Positions 1 through 7,715 of a stretch of DNA of 64,000 bases are shown here, in pieces (position 1 is the stretch's first letter; each line of letters opens with the position of its first letter). This DNA comes from Bacteroidota bacterium (GTDB lineage: Bacteria > Bacteroidota > Bacteroidia > Cytophagales > Cyclobacteriaceae): contig JAFDYT010000002.1 in assembly GCA_018266055.1 (NCBI GenBank), positions 17,568 through 81,567 on the forward strand, read 5' to 3'. Position numbers and translations under genes: made by a program. The notes below the pieces were generated by a model that made no database searches, was not told where the DNA came from, and was given only the letters and a program-made list of their open reading frames with translations.

Positions 1-84
1 GGGCATGCCTAATACCAGTTCCGCAATTTTTTTCATGCGCTCAGGCTTGCCTACGGATGTACCACCAAATTTTACGACGAGCAT
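1..84 (-). CDS. aspartokinase, N-terminal fragment (cut by window edge)
   Basis: The minus strand reads an ATG at 84 followed by 27 more codons to the window edge. Residues 4-10 are KFGGTSV, the signature ATP/substrate-binding motif at the N-terminus of aspartokinases, which phosphorylate aspartate in the first step of lysine, threonine and methionine synthesis. Only 28 residues are visible, so I cannot tell a monofunctional LysC from a fused aspartokinase-homoserine dehydrogenase. The gene points away from mdh, and the roughly 280 bases between the two must hold both promoters. Confidence 0.85.
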   Translation of the reverse strand, partial: MLVVKFGGTSVGKPERMKKIAELVLGMP

Positions 85-366
85 ATATTTTGTTTTTGAG
101 GCCGCAAAGTTATTGTCTATCATCAAATTACGAAGGAATGGAAAGTGATTTTTCAAAAAAGTTAACCGCTTCCCTTTCCTAATGACCGTTCACCAAAGCG
201 CTATCCGGCCTGGCGTTGCATATACAACGGTTGCATTCGCCACGTACTCTAAATCCGGTCTGATTAACATCATTTATTTTAGTTGGGAATAGTTTTCTTT
301 TTGAGGGGGTTGAATGATAACTTCGCGACCACAATTCTAAAAGGACTAACTCAAACTGATAAGATT

Positions 367-1299
367 ATGAAAATAACTGTTGTAGGCGCGGGCAACGTAG
401 GCGCTACCTGTGCCGATGTATTGGCTTACCGCGAAGTAGCCAATGAAATAGTATTAGTGGATATTAAGGAAGGTTTGGCGGAAGGCAAAGCCCTCGACAT
501 CTGGCAAAAAGCCCCCATCAACCTCTACGACAGCCGCACCATCGGATCGACCAACGACTATACCAAAAGCGCCAATTCAGATGTGGTGGTGATTACCTCA
601 GGCTTGCCACGCAAACCCGGCATGACCCGTGATGACCTTATCAGCACTAACGCCGGAATAGTAAAAACGGTGACTGAAAACGTGGTGAAGCATTCGCCCA
701 ACGCTATCATTATAGTAGTGAGCAATCCGCTGGACGTAATGACTTACCAAGCTCACCTTATTTCGAAGTTCCCCCGCACACGCGTGATGGGTATGGCCGG
801 AATCCTTGACACTGCCCGCTATCGCGCGTTCCTCGCCGAGGCGTTGTCGGTTTCTCCAAAAGATATTCAGGCTATGATTTTGGGTGGTCATGGCGACACC
901 ATGGTGCCACTGCCTCGCTACACTACCGTAGGAGGTATTCCTGTCACTGAGCTTATCGCAAAAGATAAACTTGACGCTATCATTGAGCGCACTAAAGTGG
1001 GCGGTGGCGAGTTGGTGAAACTGATGGGTACTTCGGCCTGGTATGCTCCCGGATCGGCTGCAGCCCAAATGGTAGAAAGCATTGTAAAAGACCAACGTCG
1101 TGTATTGCCGGTATGTATCCAACTCAACGGCGAGTACGGCATCAAAGACTGCTACCTTGGCGTGCCGGTAGTGCTTGGCAAGAATGGCGTAGAAAGAGTA
1201 ATCGAACTCGATCTGAATGCCGACGAGAAAGCATTGCTTGAGACCAGCCGTAAACACGTGAAAGAAGTGATGGACGTGCTTGACAAGCTGCCGAAATAA
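367..1299 (+). CDS. mdh: malate dehydrogenase
   Basis: This 310-residue protein is an NAD-dependent malate dehydrogenase of the LDH-like type, interconverting malate and oxaloacetate in the TCA cycle. It has the Rossmann motif GAGNVG at residues 7-12 and an acidic NAD-selecting Asp32. Arg82 and Arg88 lie in the substrate loop (PRKPGMTR); lactate dehydrogenases have Gln where Arg82 stands. The catalytic pair is Asp148 (LDTAR) and His175 (GGHGD). The frame is open upstream to a TTG at 283, but the family starts at the Rossmann strand, so ATG 367 is the better start. A hairpin terminator follows at 1330. Confidence 0.96.
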   Translation: MKITVVGAGNVGATCADVLAYREVANEIVLVDIKEGLAEGKALDIWQKAPINLYDSRTIGSTNDYTKSANSDVVVITSGLPRKPGMTRDDLISTNAGIVKTVTENVVKHSPNAIIIVVSNPLDVMTYQAHLISKFPRTRVMGMAGILDTARYRAFLAEALSVSPKDIQAMILGGHGDTMVPLPRYTTVGGIPVTELIAKDKLDAIIERTKVGGGELVKLMGTSAWYAPGSAAAQMVESIVKDQRRVLPVCIQLNGEYGIKDCYLGVPVVLGKNGVERVIELDLNADEKALLETSRKHVKEVMDVLDKLPK

Positions 1300-1329
1300 A
1301 ACGACTGATCTAAAATTCAGCTAGAAAAG

Positions 1330-1358
1330 TGCCGGTTTACGCCGGCATTTTTTGTTTT
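1330..1358 (+). terminator. Rho-independent terminator after mdh
   Basis: A six-base stem TGCCGG (1330-1335) pairs with CCGGCA (1342-1347) around a six-base loop and is followed by a T-rich run. It lies 31 bases after the mdh stop, in the right orientation. Confidence 0.8.
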
Positions 1359-1441
1359 TCAGCTATAGCAAGTCAGATTTTATAATAAGGTTATTTGAAT
1401 TCTCGGAGTAAATAATTAATTATGTATCAGTAATTACGATT

Positions 1442-1993
1442 GTGAAAAAAGCCGTTGCCTTATTTTTAACCATTGTTTTCCTGTTCAATGTAATAGGATA
1501 CTATGGTATTTATCTGGCCATGGTGACCAAAGCACAATCGGCAATGAATCAAAAAATTGATAGCGAAAGCTATAGCGCCGATCAGACACTCACCATCAAA
1601 GTGCCTCTCAGCCTGCCTTATCCGGTGCAGCAAAATGAATATCAGAGTGTTCAAGGCGATTTTGAGCACGGCGGAGAGTTTTACAAACTCGTAAAGCAAA
1701 AGTATTCCAACGACACCTTATATATTGTCTGCCTTAAAAACACAGAAGAGAAGAAGGCTTTCAAGACTCTTAAAGAGTTTGTCAACCTTTCGACAGACCA
1801 ATCCAACGCGACGGGTAATCAAAACGCCAAAACCATCGTCAACATTATTAAAGACTACAATCCCGTTGTAGCTCAGATTCACTTCACTCAGCGTGAAGCC
1901 ATAGCGCTTGTGAAACCCGCTGCTTTCCATAGCAGCAAAATTCTTGTTCAGGACTTTCCTGAGTTTTCGCCTCCTCCGGAATCAGCCTGCTGA
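1442..1993 (+). CDS. membrane-anchored hypothetical protein
   Basis: This 183-residue protein starts at a GTG. A hydrophobic segment at about residues 4-27 could be a signal anchor and is followed by a polar domain of about 150 residues, presumably periplasmic. The C-terminus ends in a Pro-rich stretch (PEFSPPPES). I see no catalytic motif and do not recognise the family. It follows the mdh terminator by about 85 bases, so it probably has its own promoter. Amino-acid composition and codon use look coding, and the opposite-strand frames are shorter. Confidence 0.7.
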   Translation: MKKAVALFLTIVFLFNVIGYYGIYLAMVTKAQSAMNQKIDSESYSADQTLTIKVPLSLPYPVQQNEYQSVQGDFEHGGEFYKLVKQKYSNDTLYIVCLKNTEEKKAFKTLKEFVNLSTDQSNATGNQNAKTIVNIIKDYNPVVAQIHFTQREAIALVKPAAFHSSKILVQDFPEFSPPPESAC

Positions 1994-1996
1994 ATT

Positions 1997-2119
1997 TTAC
2001 AGCAGCAATACACACACATCAGAAATGGATTTTGATTTTACTTCGTCATTGAAGTAATTGATTTCATACCATTCGGATTCTTTAAAACGACTGTTGTAAA
2101 ATTCTAATTCGTCATTCAC
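1997..2119 (-). CDS. possible small protein or gene remnant (40 aa)
   Basis: On the minus strand a frame runs from a GTG at 2119 to a TAA at 1997 and is open a few codons further upstream. The peptide is rich in Glu, Tyr, Phe and Asn (for example ELEFYNSRFKESEWYEINYF), which looks like real protein rather than noise. It is convergent with the preceding gene. It could be the 3' end of a lost gene. I do not recognise it. Confidence 0.2.
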   Translation of the reverse strand: MNDELEFYNSRFKESEWYEINYFNDEVKSKSISDVCVLLL

Positions 2120-2167
2120 GACGAATCCGTCAGTCCATCATTTCTATATATTTTTTTGAATAGTTGA

Positions 2168-2285
2168 GGGGAAAAGTGAAAGCCCGTATTAGGGTCGGGC
2201 CAAACCAACACTCCCCATTTCGTGAATAGTTTAGGAAACAGATTACGTGGCACCAGTTCTTGTTAGGGTCAAGACTGGTGTCCAC
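2168..2285 (+). repeat. structured element, copy 1 (two hairpins with TTAGGGT loops)
   Basis: Copy 1 has two stem-loops. Hairpin A pairs GGGG..AGTG (2168-2178) with CACTCCCC (2209-2216) and holds an inner stem GCCCG/CGGGC (2182-2186 with 2196-2200) capped by TATTAGGGT. Hairpin B pairs GTGG (2247-2250) with CCAC (2282-2285) and CACCAGTTCTTG (2251-2262) with CAAGACTGGTG (2270-2280), capped by TTAGGGT. The strand shown is that of the downstream operon; the true strand is unknown. Confidence 0.7.
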
Positions 2286-2341
2286 CAAGTCTGAGAAAGC
2301 CAGAATTTTTTTACATGAATCATAATTGAATTTGAAAATAA

Positions 2342-2460
2342 GAAAGTGAACCAGCCAAAGCCCGTTAGGGTCGGGCCTGGCGGCGACACTTTCAAAGTAG
2401 TAAATAGTTTAGGGTAAAGATGCGTGGCGCCAGTTCTTGTTAGGGTCAAGACTGGCGTCA
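2342..2460 (+). repeat. structured element, copy 2, upstream of the AhpD-like operon
   Basis: Copy 2 repeats the two-hairpin layout of copy 1 with base changes that keep pairing. Hairpin A has the outer stem GAAAGTG (2342-2348) with CACTTTC (2387-2393) and the inner stem GCCCG/CGGGC capped by TTAGGGT. Hairpin B has CGCCAGTTCTTG (2428-2439) with CAAGACTGGCG (2447-2457), again capped by TTAGGGT. A shared stretch AATAGTTTAGG lies between the hairpins of each copy. The element ends 30 bases before the first start codon of the operon, as expected for a 5' leader, but a mobile or dispersed repeat is also possible. Confidence 0.7.
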
Positions 2461-2489
2461 CAAATTTTGAGGGAAAAAATTTAGACAAT

Positions 2490-3056
2490 ATGCCATACAT
2501 TCCATTAGAAGAACACCTTCCGGGCATCACCGGGCTACTTGAGTACCGAAGAGACACCGCTGAACCCATTCGGGAACTCACTCAATTTTTATTGCGCGGG
2601 CCGTCTTCGCTTACTGAAGGCGAACGTGAACTCATCGCTACGATCGTGTCGCACGGCAACCAATGCCGCTTCTGTACCGCGGCTCATACCGCCGCGGCCA
2701 ACGTGCTGCTCGGCGAATGCGAGACCACTGAAAAAATCAAGGAGAACATCGCTACAGCGCCCGTCAGTGAAAAAATGAAAGCGCTGCTCACCATCGCCTC
2801 ACAAGTGCAAAAGAGTGGAAAGGCGGTAACGACCGAATCGATTGCTGTGGCCAAAGCTGCGGGAGCAACCGACATCGAAATTCACGACACGGTGTTGATT
2901 GCGGCATTGTTCTGTCTGTACAATCGCTACGTGGATGGATTATCCACCGTAACACCCACCGATCCGAAATTTTATGAAGGGCTTGCATCGCGTATCGCGA
3001 AAGGATACCAGCGGTTGCCACAAGGGTACGATCATCTAAAGAAAAATATAATTTAA
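2490..3056 (+). CDS. AhpD/CMD-like peroxidase-related protein, paralogue A
   Basis: This 188-residue protein belongs to the carboxymuconolactone-decarboxylase/AhpD superfamily, close to the 'uncharacterized peroxidase-related enzyme' group. It keeps the AhpD active-site spacing: Glu47, Cys59, Cys62 and His66 (GERELIA, then CRFCTAAH), with 12 residues from Glu to the first Cys as in mycobacterial AhpD. Such proteins are all-helical and reduce disulfides or peroxides through the CxxC pair. The frame is open to 2424, but ATG 2490 begins the MPxIxL start shared by the paralogues. The end lies two bases before the next ATG. Paralogue A resembles E (GITGxLxYR) more than B, C or D. Confidence 0.88.
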   Translation: MPYIPLEEHLPGITGLLEYRRDTAEPIRELTQFLLRGPSSLTEGERELIATIVSHGNQCRFCTAAHTAAANVLLGECETTEKIKENIATAPVSEKMKALLTIASQVQKSGKAVTTESIAVAKAAGATDIEIHDTVLIAALFCLYNRYVDGLSTVTPTDPKFYEGLASRIAKGYQRLPQGYDHLKKNII

Positions 3057-3058
3057 TC

Positions 3059-3604
3059 ATGGCACACATCGCAGTACCCGAAGGAGTTCCCGGCATTCGC
3101 AGCCTGGTCATGTTTCGCCCCGAGTCGGGCCAGCATCTTTATGCATTAGCACAGACTTTACTCAGAGGCGAATCGCCATTGAGCCCTGCCGTGCGTGAAT
3201 TAATTGCTGCCTTTGTTTCATCTGGAAATGAATGTGGCTTTTGTCGCGATAGTCATGCTGCGGCGGCACGGTACTTATTCAAAGACAAAAAAGAAGTAGT
3301 CGATTTTGTATTGGATGAATATCATCATGCACCCATCAGCGAAAAGCTGAAGGCTCTTTTGAACATCGCCGGTAAGGTGAGGAAAAATGGAAAAGAAGTT
3401 TCGCCCGAGGATGTGGCGCGCGCGCGGGCGGAAGGCGCTGACGACCGCGAAATCCACGACACGGTTTTGATCGCTGCTACCTTCAGCATGTTTAATCGCT
3501 ACGTGGACGGTCTGGCCAGCTTCACCCCTACCGACCCCAAAGCTTACGAAGAAATGGGCGTGCGCCTGGGGGAGAAAGGATACGCGTTACCAAAGCCGCA
3601 GTAA
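3059..3604 (+). CDS. AhpD/CMD-like peroxidase-related protein, paralogue B
   Basis: This 181-residue paralogue belongs to the PGIR..FRPE subgroup. Active-site residues are Glu47, Cys59, Cys62 and His66 (RELIA, then CGFCRDSH). The C-terminal signature EIHDTVLIAA followed by FNRYVDGL, present in all five paralogues, is intact. It starts two bases after the stop of paralogue A, which implies translational coupling. The charged residues around the CxxC (Arg-Asp-Ser before His) differ from A, so the copies may have diverged in partner or substrate. I infer a cytosolic redox role; no substrate can be read from sequence. Confidence 0.88.
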   Translation: MAHIAVPEGVPGIRSLVMFRPESGQHLYALAQTLLRGESPLSPAVRELIAAFVSSGNECGFCRDSHAAAARYLFKDKKEVVDFVLDEYHHAPISEKLKALLNIAGKVRKNGKEVSPEDVARARAEGADDREIHDTVLIAATFSMFNRYVDGLASFTPTDPKAYEEMGVRLGEKGYALPKPQ

Positions 3605-3648
3605 GTTGTACGTGATAAGTCTAACGTCTAACAACCACCAACTAAAAT

Positions 3649-4197
3649 ATGGCACACATTAATTTACCAGAAGGTCTTCCCGGCATCCGGGGGCCCATGG
3701 CATTCCGACCAGAAACGGCAAAGCCTCTCAATCAGCTGGCGGAAGTTTTGCTTCGCAGTGAAAACTCGTTGACGCGAGGAGAACGCGAATTGATTGCGAC
3801 GTATGTGTCGTCGCTCAACGATTGTTTCTTCTGCCAGAACGCGCACGGAGGAATCGCCCAGCATTATCTGCAATGCGACATGAGTTATATCGATGCCGTG
3901 AAAAAGGATTTTCAGTCCACCTCTATTTCAGAGAAGCTCAAATCTCTTTTGGCGATCGCCGGAAGTGTTCAAAAAGGTGGTAAGCATGTAACACCAGAAC
4001 AGATTGCACAAGCTAAATTCTTTGGGGCAACGGATATTGAGATTCACGATACTGTTTTGATTGCTGCGGCCTTCTGTATGTTCAACCGCTATGTGGACGG
4101 CCTCGGTACATGGGCTCCTCAAGATCGCAATATCTATGTAGCACGTGGGCCACGACGCGCCGAAGAAGGATATATCAATTTTGATCTGTACAAGTAA
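3649..4197 (+). CDS. AhpD/CMD-like peroxidase-related protein, paralogue C
   Basis: This 182-residue paralogue of the PGIR..FRPE subgroup has Glu47, Cys59, Cys62 and His66 (CFFCQNAH). The EIHDTVLIAAAF..FNRYVDGL block is conserved. The 44-base gap from paralogue B contains TAAGTCTAACGTCTAAC-like short repeats similar in wording to those after ettA at 31.7 kb. Downstream is the MetE-like gene after 29 bases, so one transcript is likely. The C-terminus ends in YINFDLYK, unlike the other copies. Confidence 0.88.
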   Translation: MAHINLPEGLPGIRGPMAFRPETAKPLNQLAEVLLRSENSLTRGERELIATYVSSLNDCFFCQNAHGGIAQHYLQCDMSYIDAVKKDFQSTSISEKLKSLLAIAGSVQKGGKHVTPEQIAQAKFFGATDIEIHDTVLIAAAFCMFNRYVDGLGTWAPQDRNIYVARGPRRAEEGYINFDLYK

Positions 4198-4226
4198 TAC
4201 ATCTCATAAACCAAAACCAATTGATT

Positions 4227-5291
4227 ATGAAAATCGCAACGGAACCAGTTGGCAGCATCCCACGGCCGGGCTATCTCATCGAAGCGATGGGAGCATTTCA
4301 AAAGGGTCAAATCAAAGAACATGAATTGGAGCAGCTCACCGAGCAGGCCTTGAAAGAAACAATCAAATTGTTTGAGCAAACCGGATCACCCGTAATCTCC
4401 GATGGCGAGCAATCGAAACCAAGTTTTGTAACATACCCAATTCATGGCTCAAAATACCTCGCACCGGATGGTGTCGTGATTCCCTTTGCCGACGGGCACA
4501 CACGGCAGTTGCCGAAGCTTACGGCTGGACCTTTTCACTATCAAAGCTACGCCAGTCGCTATTTTGAAAAAGCTAAAACATTCACGCATTTGCCGTTGAA
4601 ACAAGCCGTCATATCTTCTTCAGCCATCAGCCTGTTGTATCCTCAAGAAGGAATTTCCGGATATTCAAGAGACAAGTTCATCAGTGATCTGGTCAACGAG
4701 GCTGAGGCAGACATCCGGAAATGTTTGAATGCCGGCGCGCACAACGTGCAGATTGATTTTACCGAAGCCCGACTGGCGATCAAACTTGATCCTTCAAAAG
4801 GGTTGCTGAAAATGTTTATTGACTTGAATAATCAGGTGCTTGACCGGTTTACAGCATCCGAGAAAAAAAGAATAGGCGTACACACGTGCCCTGGCGGTGA
4901 TCATGACTCCACGCATAGCGCAGACATCAGCTACACGGATTTGCTGCCGTTGTTATTTCAGCTCCATGCAGGAAATTTCTATCTGGAGTACGCGGCTGAA
5001 AAAGATAAGATCAACACCTTGAAGGCGATTCGCGAATTTTCTACGCCGGATCAAAAAATTTTTATTGGAGTAACCAACGTGCTAAGTCCACGAGTTGAAA
5101 CTCCAGAAGAAATATGTGACTTGATTCTGGAAGCGGCCGAATACATTCCTGCAGATCGCCTGGGCTCGACTGACGACTGCGGCTTCTCTCCTTTTGCCGA
5201 TGACGTTTCTACAGCACGTGAAACGGCATTTGCTAAAATAAGAGCGCGAGTGGAGGGAACAGCGATGGCCGAAAGGAAACTAGCCGTCTAA
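4227..5291 (+). CDS. MetE C-terminal-like (cobalamin-independent) zinc methyltransferase
   Basis: This 354-residue protein matches the catalytic C-terminal barrel of cobalamin-independent methionine synthase (UROD/MetE-like superfamily). All four zinc ligands can be placed: His219 and Cys221 (GVHTC), Glu254 (FYLEYA) and Cys318 (DDCGFSPF). It lacks the N-terminal MetE domain that helps hold the folate tail, so the methyl donor may not be methyl-folate and the acceptor thiol may not be homocysteine; this is inference. ATG 4227 is preferred over a TTG at 4221. It sits inside a run of AhpD-like genes rather than with methionine genes. Confidence 0.85.
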   Translation: MKIATEPVGSIPRPGYLIEAMGAFQKGQIKEHELEQLTEQALKETIKLFEQTGSPVISDGEQSKPSFVTYPIHGSKYLAPDGVVIPFADGHTRQLPKLTAGPFHYQSYASRYFEKAKTFTHLPLKQAVISSSAISLLYPQEGISGYSRDKFISDLVNEAEADIRKCLNAGAHNVQIDFTEARLAIKLDPSKGLLKMFIDLNNQVLDRFTASEKKRIGVHTCPGGDHDSTHSADISYTDLLPLLFQLHAGNFYLEYAAEKDKINTLKAIREFSTPDQKIFIGVTNVLSPRVETPEEICDLILEAAEYIPADRLGSTDDCGFSPFADDVSTARETAFAKIRARVEGTAMAERKLAV

Positions 5292-5323
5292 AAAATCCTA
5301 TACTTCGTAACTCGAAGAGTAAT

Positions 5324-5331
5324 TAACTTTA
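5324..5331 (+). promoter_or_regulatory. possible internal -7 element before the DUF3179 gene
   Basis: TAACTTTA matches seven of eight bases of the Bacteroidota -7 consensus TAnnTTTG, 18 bases before the next ATG. No clear TTG lies at the expected distance upstream. A short inverted repeat CTTCG..CGAAG precedes it. Weak. Confidence 0.3.
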
Positions 5332-5349
5332 GAAGACAAAAATTAACCC

Positions 5350-6495
5350 ATGAAAAAACTCTTTTACATCGGCATCGTCGGAATCATTCTTTTTGAATTA
5401 TTCAACGTGTATTTCATCATGCCCATGCCGGGAAGTCAGCGTATGCAAAGTATTGACGTAGCCTACTTTCTTTACAGCTATCGATGGTACTTCAGAATTG
5501 TATTCGGACTGATGATTGTTGCCGGAGTAAAGCCGTCCTTCCAAACCAAGCAAAAATGGGTGCCGGCGTTGGCGATCGTTGCAGTCCTAGTCGCGATCTA
5601 TATGTTCAACTTTGTGATGGCTGCCGATGCCATGTTCAAACAGCCTACACAACTCACTTTTCTTCCGAAAGAAAAAAACCTGCTGAGCGACAGCAGTATG
5701 GTGATCGGCGTAGAACATAACGGCGAAGTAAAAGCCTATCCCATTCGCTTTATTGTGTATCATCATCAGGTGCAGGACGTAATCGGAGGGAAGTCAGTGA
5801 TCGTAACTTATTGCAGTGTATGCCGCACCGGGCGCGTGTATGAGCCTTCAGTAAAAGGCAAACCTGAAAAATTCCGTCTGGTAGGTATGGACCATTTCAA
5901 CGCAATGTTTGAAGATGCAGCTACCAAAAGCTGGTGGCGTCAGGTGAACGGTGAAGCAATCACCGGTTCGCTGAAAGGAGAAGTACTACCAGAAGTTCCT
6001 TCGTTTCAGATTTCCTTAAGGAAATTATTCGAGTTGTATCCCAACGCGCTGGTGATGCAAATCGATCAGGAATCGAAGTCCCATTACGATTCACTTGGAA
6101 AATTTGAGCGAGGCAAAAGCAAAAGCGACCTTACCCGTACTGACAGTCTTTCGTGGAAAGACAAATCGTGGGTAGTCGGAATTCAGGTAGGATCAGCGAG
6201 CAAAGCTTACGACTGGAACAAACTCAAAGAAGTGCATGTCATCAACGATGAAGTGGGAGGCAAAGCTATCGTGCTGGTGCTGTCTGCCGACAATCAGAGT
6301 TTTGCAGCCTACGAGCGATCTGCCGGAGAATCTTTCGCTTTCCGCAATGACACGCTATTAGTCAGCACCTCACGGTATAATTTTTCCGGCGCTAATCTTT
6401 CAGGCTCCGGGTCTTCGTTAAAAAAAATCAACGCTTATCAGGAGTTCTGGCACAGTTGGAAGACATTCCACCCGAAGACAGATCAGTATAAGTAG
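5350..6495 (+). CDS. membrane protein with DUF3179 domain
   Basis: This 381-residue protein has three hydrophobic segments at about residues 4-24, 45-62 and 71-92, then a soluble DUF3179 domain from about residue 105. The DUF3179 hallmarks are visible: an AYP motif, a histidine pair (YHHQ) and VTYCSVCRTG, a CxxC-containing strand typical of the family. The biochemical function of DUF3179 is unknown to me. The membrane part suggests the domain is held at the outer face of the inner membrane. It lies 58 bases after the MetE-like gene and 25 bases before paralogue D. Confidence 0.82.
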   Translation: MKKLFYIGIVGIILFELFNVYFIMPMPGSQRMQSIDVAYFLYSYRWYFRIVFGLMIVAGVKPSFQTKQKWVPALAIVAVLVAIYMFNFVMAADAMFKQPTQLTFLPKEKNLLSDSSMVIGVEHNGEVKAYPIRFIVYHHQVQDVIGGKSVIVTYCSVCRTGRVYEPSVKGKPEKFRLVGMDHFNAMFEDAATKSWWRQVNGEAITGSLKGEVLPEVPSFQISLRKLFELYPNALVMQIDQESKSHYDSLGKFERGKSKSDLTRTDSLSWKDKSWVVGIQVGSASKAYDWNKLKEVHVINDEVGGKAIVLVLSADNQSFAAYERSAGESFAFRNDTLLVSTSRYNFSGANLSGSGSSLKKINAYQEFWHSWKTFHPKTDQYK

Positions 6496-6520
6496 TAAAC
6501 CAAAAAAATCAATTTCAGTT

Positions 6521-7081
6521 ATGCCACACATTGATCTTCCTAAAGAATATCCGGGCATCCGAAGCTTGTTTATGTTTCGACCAGAAACGGCTGCGCCATT
6601 GAATGCGCTCGTGCAAATTCTGCTACACAATCCTCATCCTTCGCTTACGCCGGGTGAGCGAGAACTTATCGCTACGCGCGTATCAAGTCTGAACAATTGC
6701 AAGTATTGCGCTACCATTCATGGAGCAATCGCCAAGCATCACCTCCACAATGGCGATGTAGTAGAAATTGTAAAAGTTGATCCTGACGCAGCGCCGATCA
6801 GTTCAAAACTAAAAGCACTGTTAAAAATCGCAGGAAAAGTACAGCTGAGCGGCAAAGAGGTTTCCTCCGCTGACGTTGACGCAGCCAGAAAGGAAGGCGC
6901 AACCGACCTGGAGATTCATGACACTGTGTTGATCGCTGCTGCCTTTTGCCTTTTCAATCGATACGTCGATGGCCTGGCTACATGGGCACCTGATGATCTG
7001 GATGTTTATGATCGCATGGGCAAGCAGCGGGCGGAAGAAGGCTACCTGACACCTCCTTTTAAAATTCAACCAAAGCCTTGA
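6521..7081 (+). CDS. AhpD/CMD-like peroxidase-related protein, paralogue D
   Basis: This 186-residue paralogue of the PGIR..FRPE subgroup carries one extra residue before the active site, giving Glu48, Cys60, Cys63 and His67 (CKYCATIH). The C-terminal FNRYVDGLATWAP block is close to paralogue C (GTWAP), so C and D are probably the most recent duplicates. It resumes the AhpD-like series after the MetE-like and DUF3179 genes, which shows that the paralogues were not simply amplified in tandem. Confidence 0.88.
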   Translation: MPHIDLPKEYPGIRSLFMFRPETAAPLNALVQILLHNPHPSLTPGERELIATRVSSLNNCKYCATIHGAIAKHHLHNGDVVEIVKVDPDAAPISSKLKALLKIAGKVQLSGKEVSSADVDAARKEGATDLEIHDTVLIAAAFCLFNRYVDGLATWAPDDLDVYDRMGKQRAEEGYLTPPFKIQPKP

Positions 7082-7107
7082 GCACTAACAAACCAAACTA
7101 AATAAGT

Positions 7108-7668
7108 ATGCCACATATTCCTTTGGATGCGAACCTGCCGGGGATCACAGGTATTCTCAACTACAGAACAGACACGGCTTTGCCAATCCGTGAGCTAACA
7201 CACTTGCTTCTGCGGGGCGAATCTACCTTAACACGCGCTGAACGCGAGTTGATTGCAACGGTAGTGTCGTACGGAAACGAATGCAAATTTTGCACCGCTG
7301 CCCATGCTGCCACCGCAGATTTGCTACTGGGTGAAAAAGAGACTGTTGAAAAAGTTAAACACAACCACGAGCACGCGCCCGTGAGCACCAAGATGAAAAC
7401 CTTACTGACCATTGCACGCGCGGTTCAGGTGAGCGGAAAAAATGTAACAACAGAAATGATTCAGCACGCCAAGGCTGAAGGTGCAAGCGATCTTGAAATT
7501 CACGACACCGTGCTAATCGCTGCGTTGTTTTCACTGTACAATCGACTTGTCGATGGATTAGCCAGCATTACACCAACAGAGCCTGCATTCTATGATCGTC
7601 TGGCCCACATTCTGGTGGAAAAGGGTTACCTCCCTTCCGAGAATCGATACGCTTCATTAAATTCATGA
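7108..7668 (+). CDS. AhpD/CMD-like peroxidase-related protein, paralogue E
   Basis: This 186-residue paralogue has Glu47, Cys59, Cys62 and His66 (CKFCTAAH). It shares GITGxLxYR, PIREL and the same CxFCTAAH box with paralogue A rather than its neighbour D. The cluster is therefore bracketed by the A/E subtype with B, C and D inside. Two subtypes could form hetero-oligomers, since AhpD works as a trimer; this is inference. It begins 26 bases after paralogue D. Confidence 0.88.
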   Translation: MPHIPLDANLPGITGILNYRTDTALPIRELTHLLLRGESTLTRAERELIATVVSYGNECKFCTAAHAATADLLLGEKETVEKVKHNHEHAPVSTKMKTLLTIARAVQVSGKNVTTEMIQHAKAEGASDLEIHDTVLIAALFSLYNRLVDGLASITPTEPAFYDRLAHILVEKGYLPSENRYASLNS

Positions 7669-7715
7669 CAATATTATCCTCAACCTAAAAAACTAAACAT
7701 CTAAATCAAAAAACA

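Noticed and set aside
598-1257. Long minus-strand frame opposite mdh
   Set aside because: It is fully contained in a well-supported mdh gene and shows no family motif. Similar opposite-strand frames across the window were dropped for the same reason.
2243-2581. Minus-strand frame of 112 codons with a repeated TPVLTLTRTGAT phrase
   Set aside because: The repeat phrase is just the translation of hairpin B in the two structured elements, and the frame runs into the opposite strand of paralogue A.
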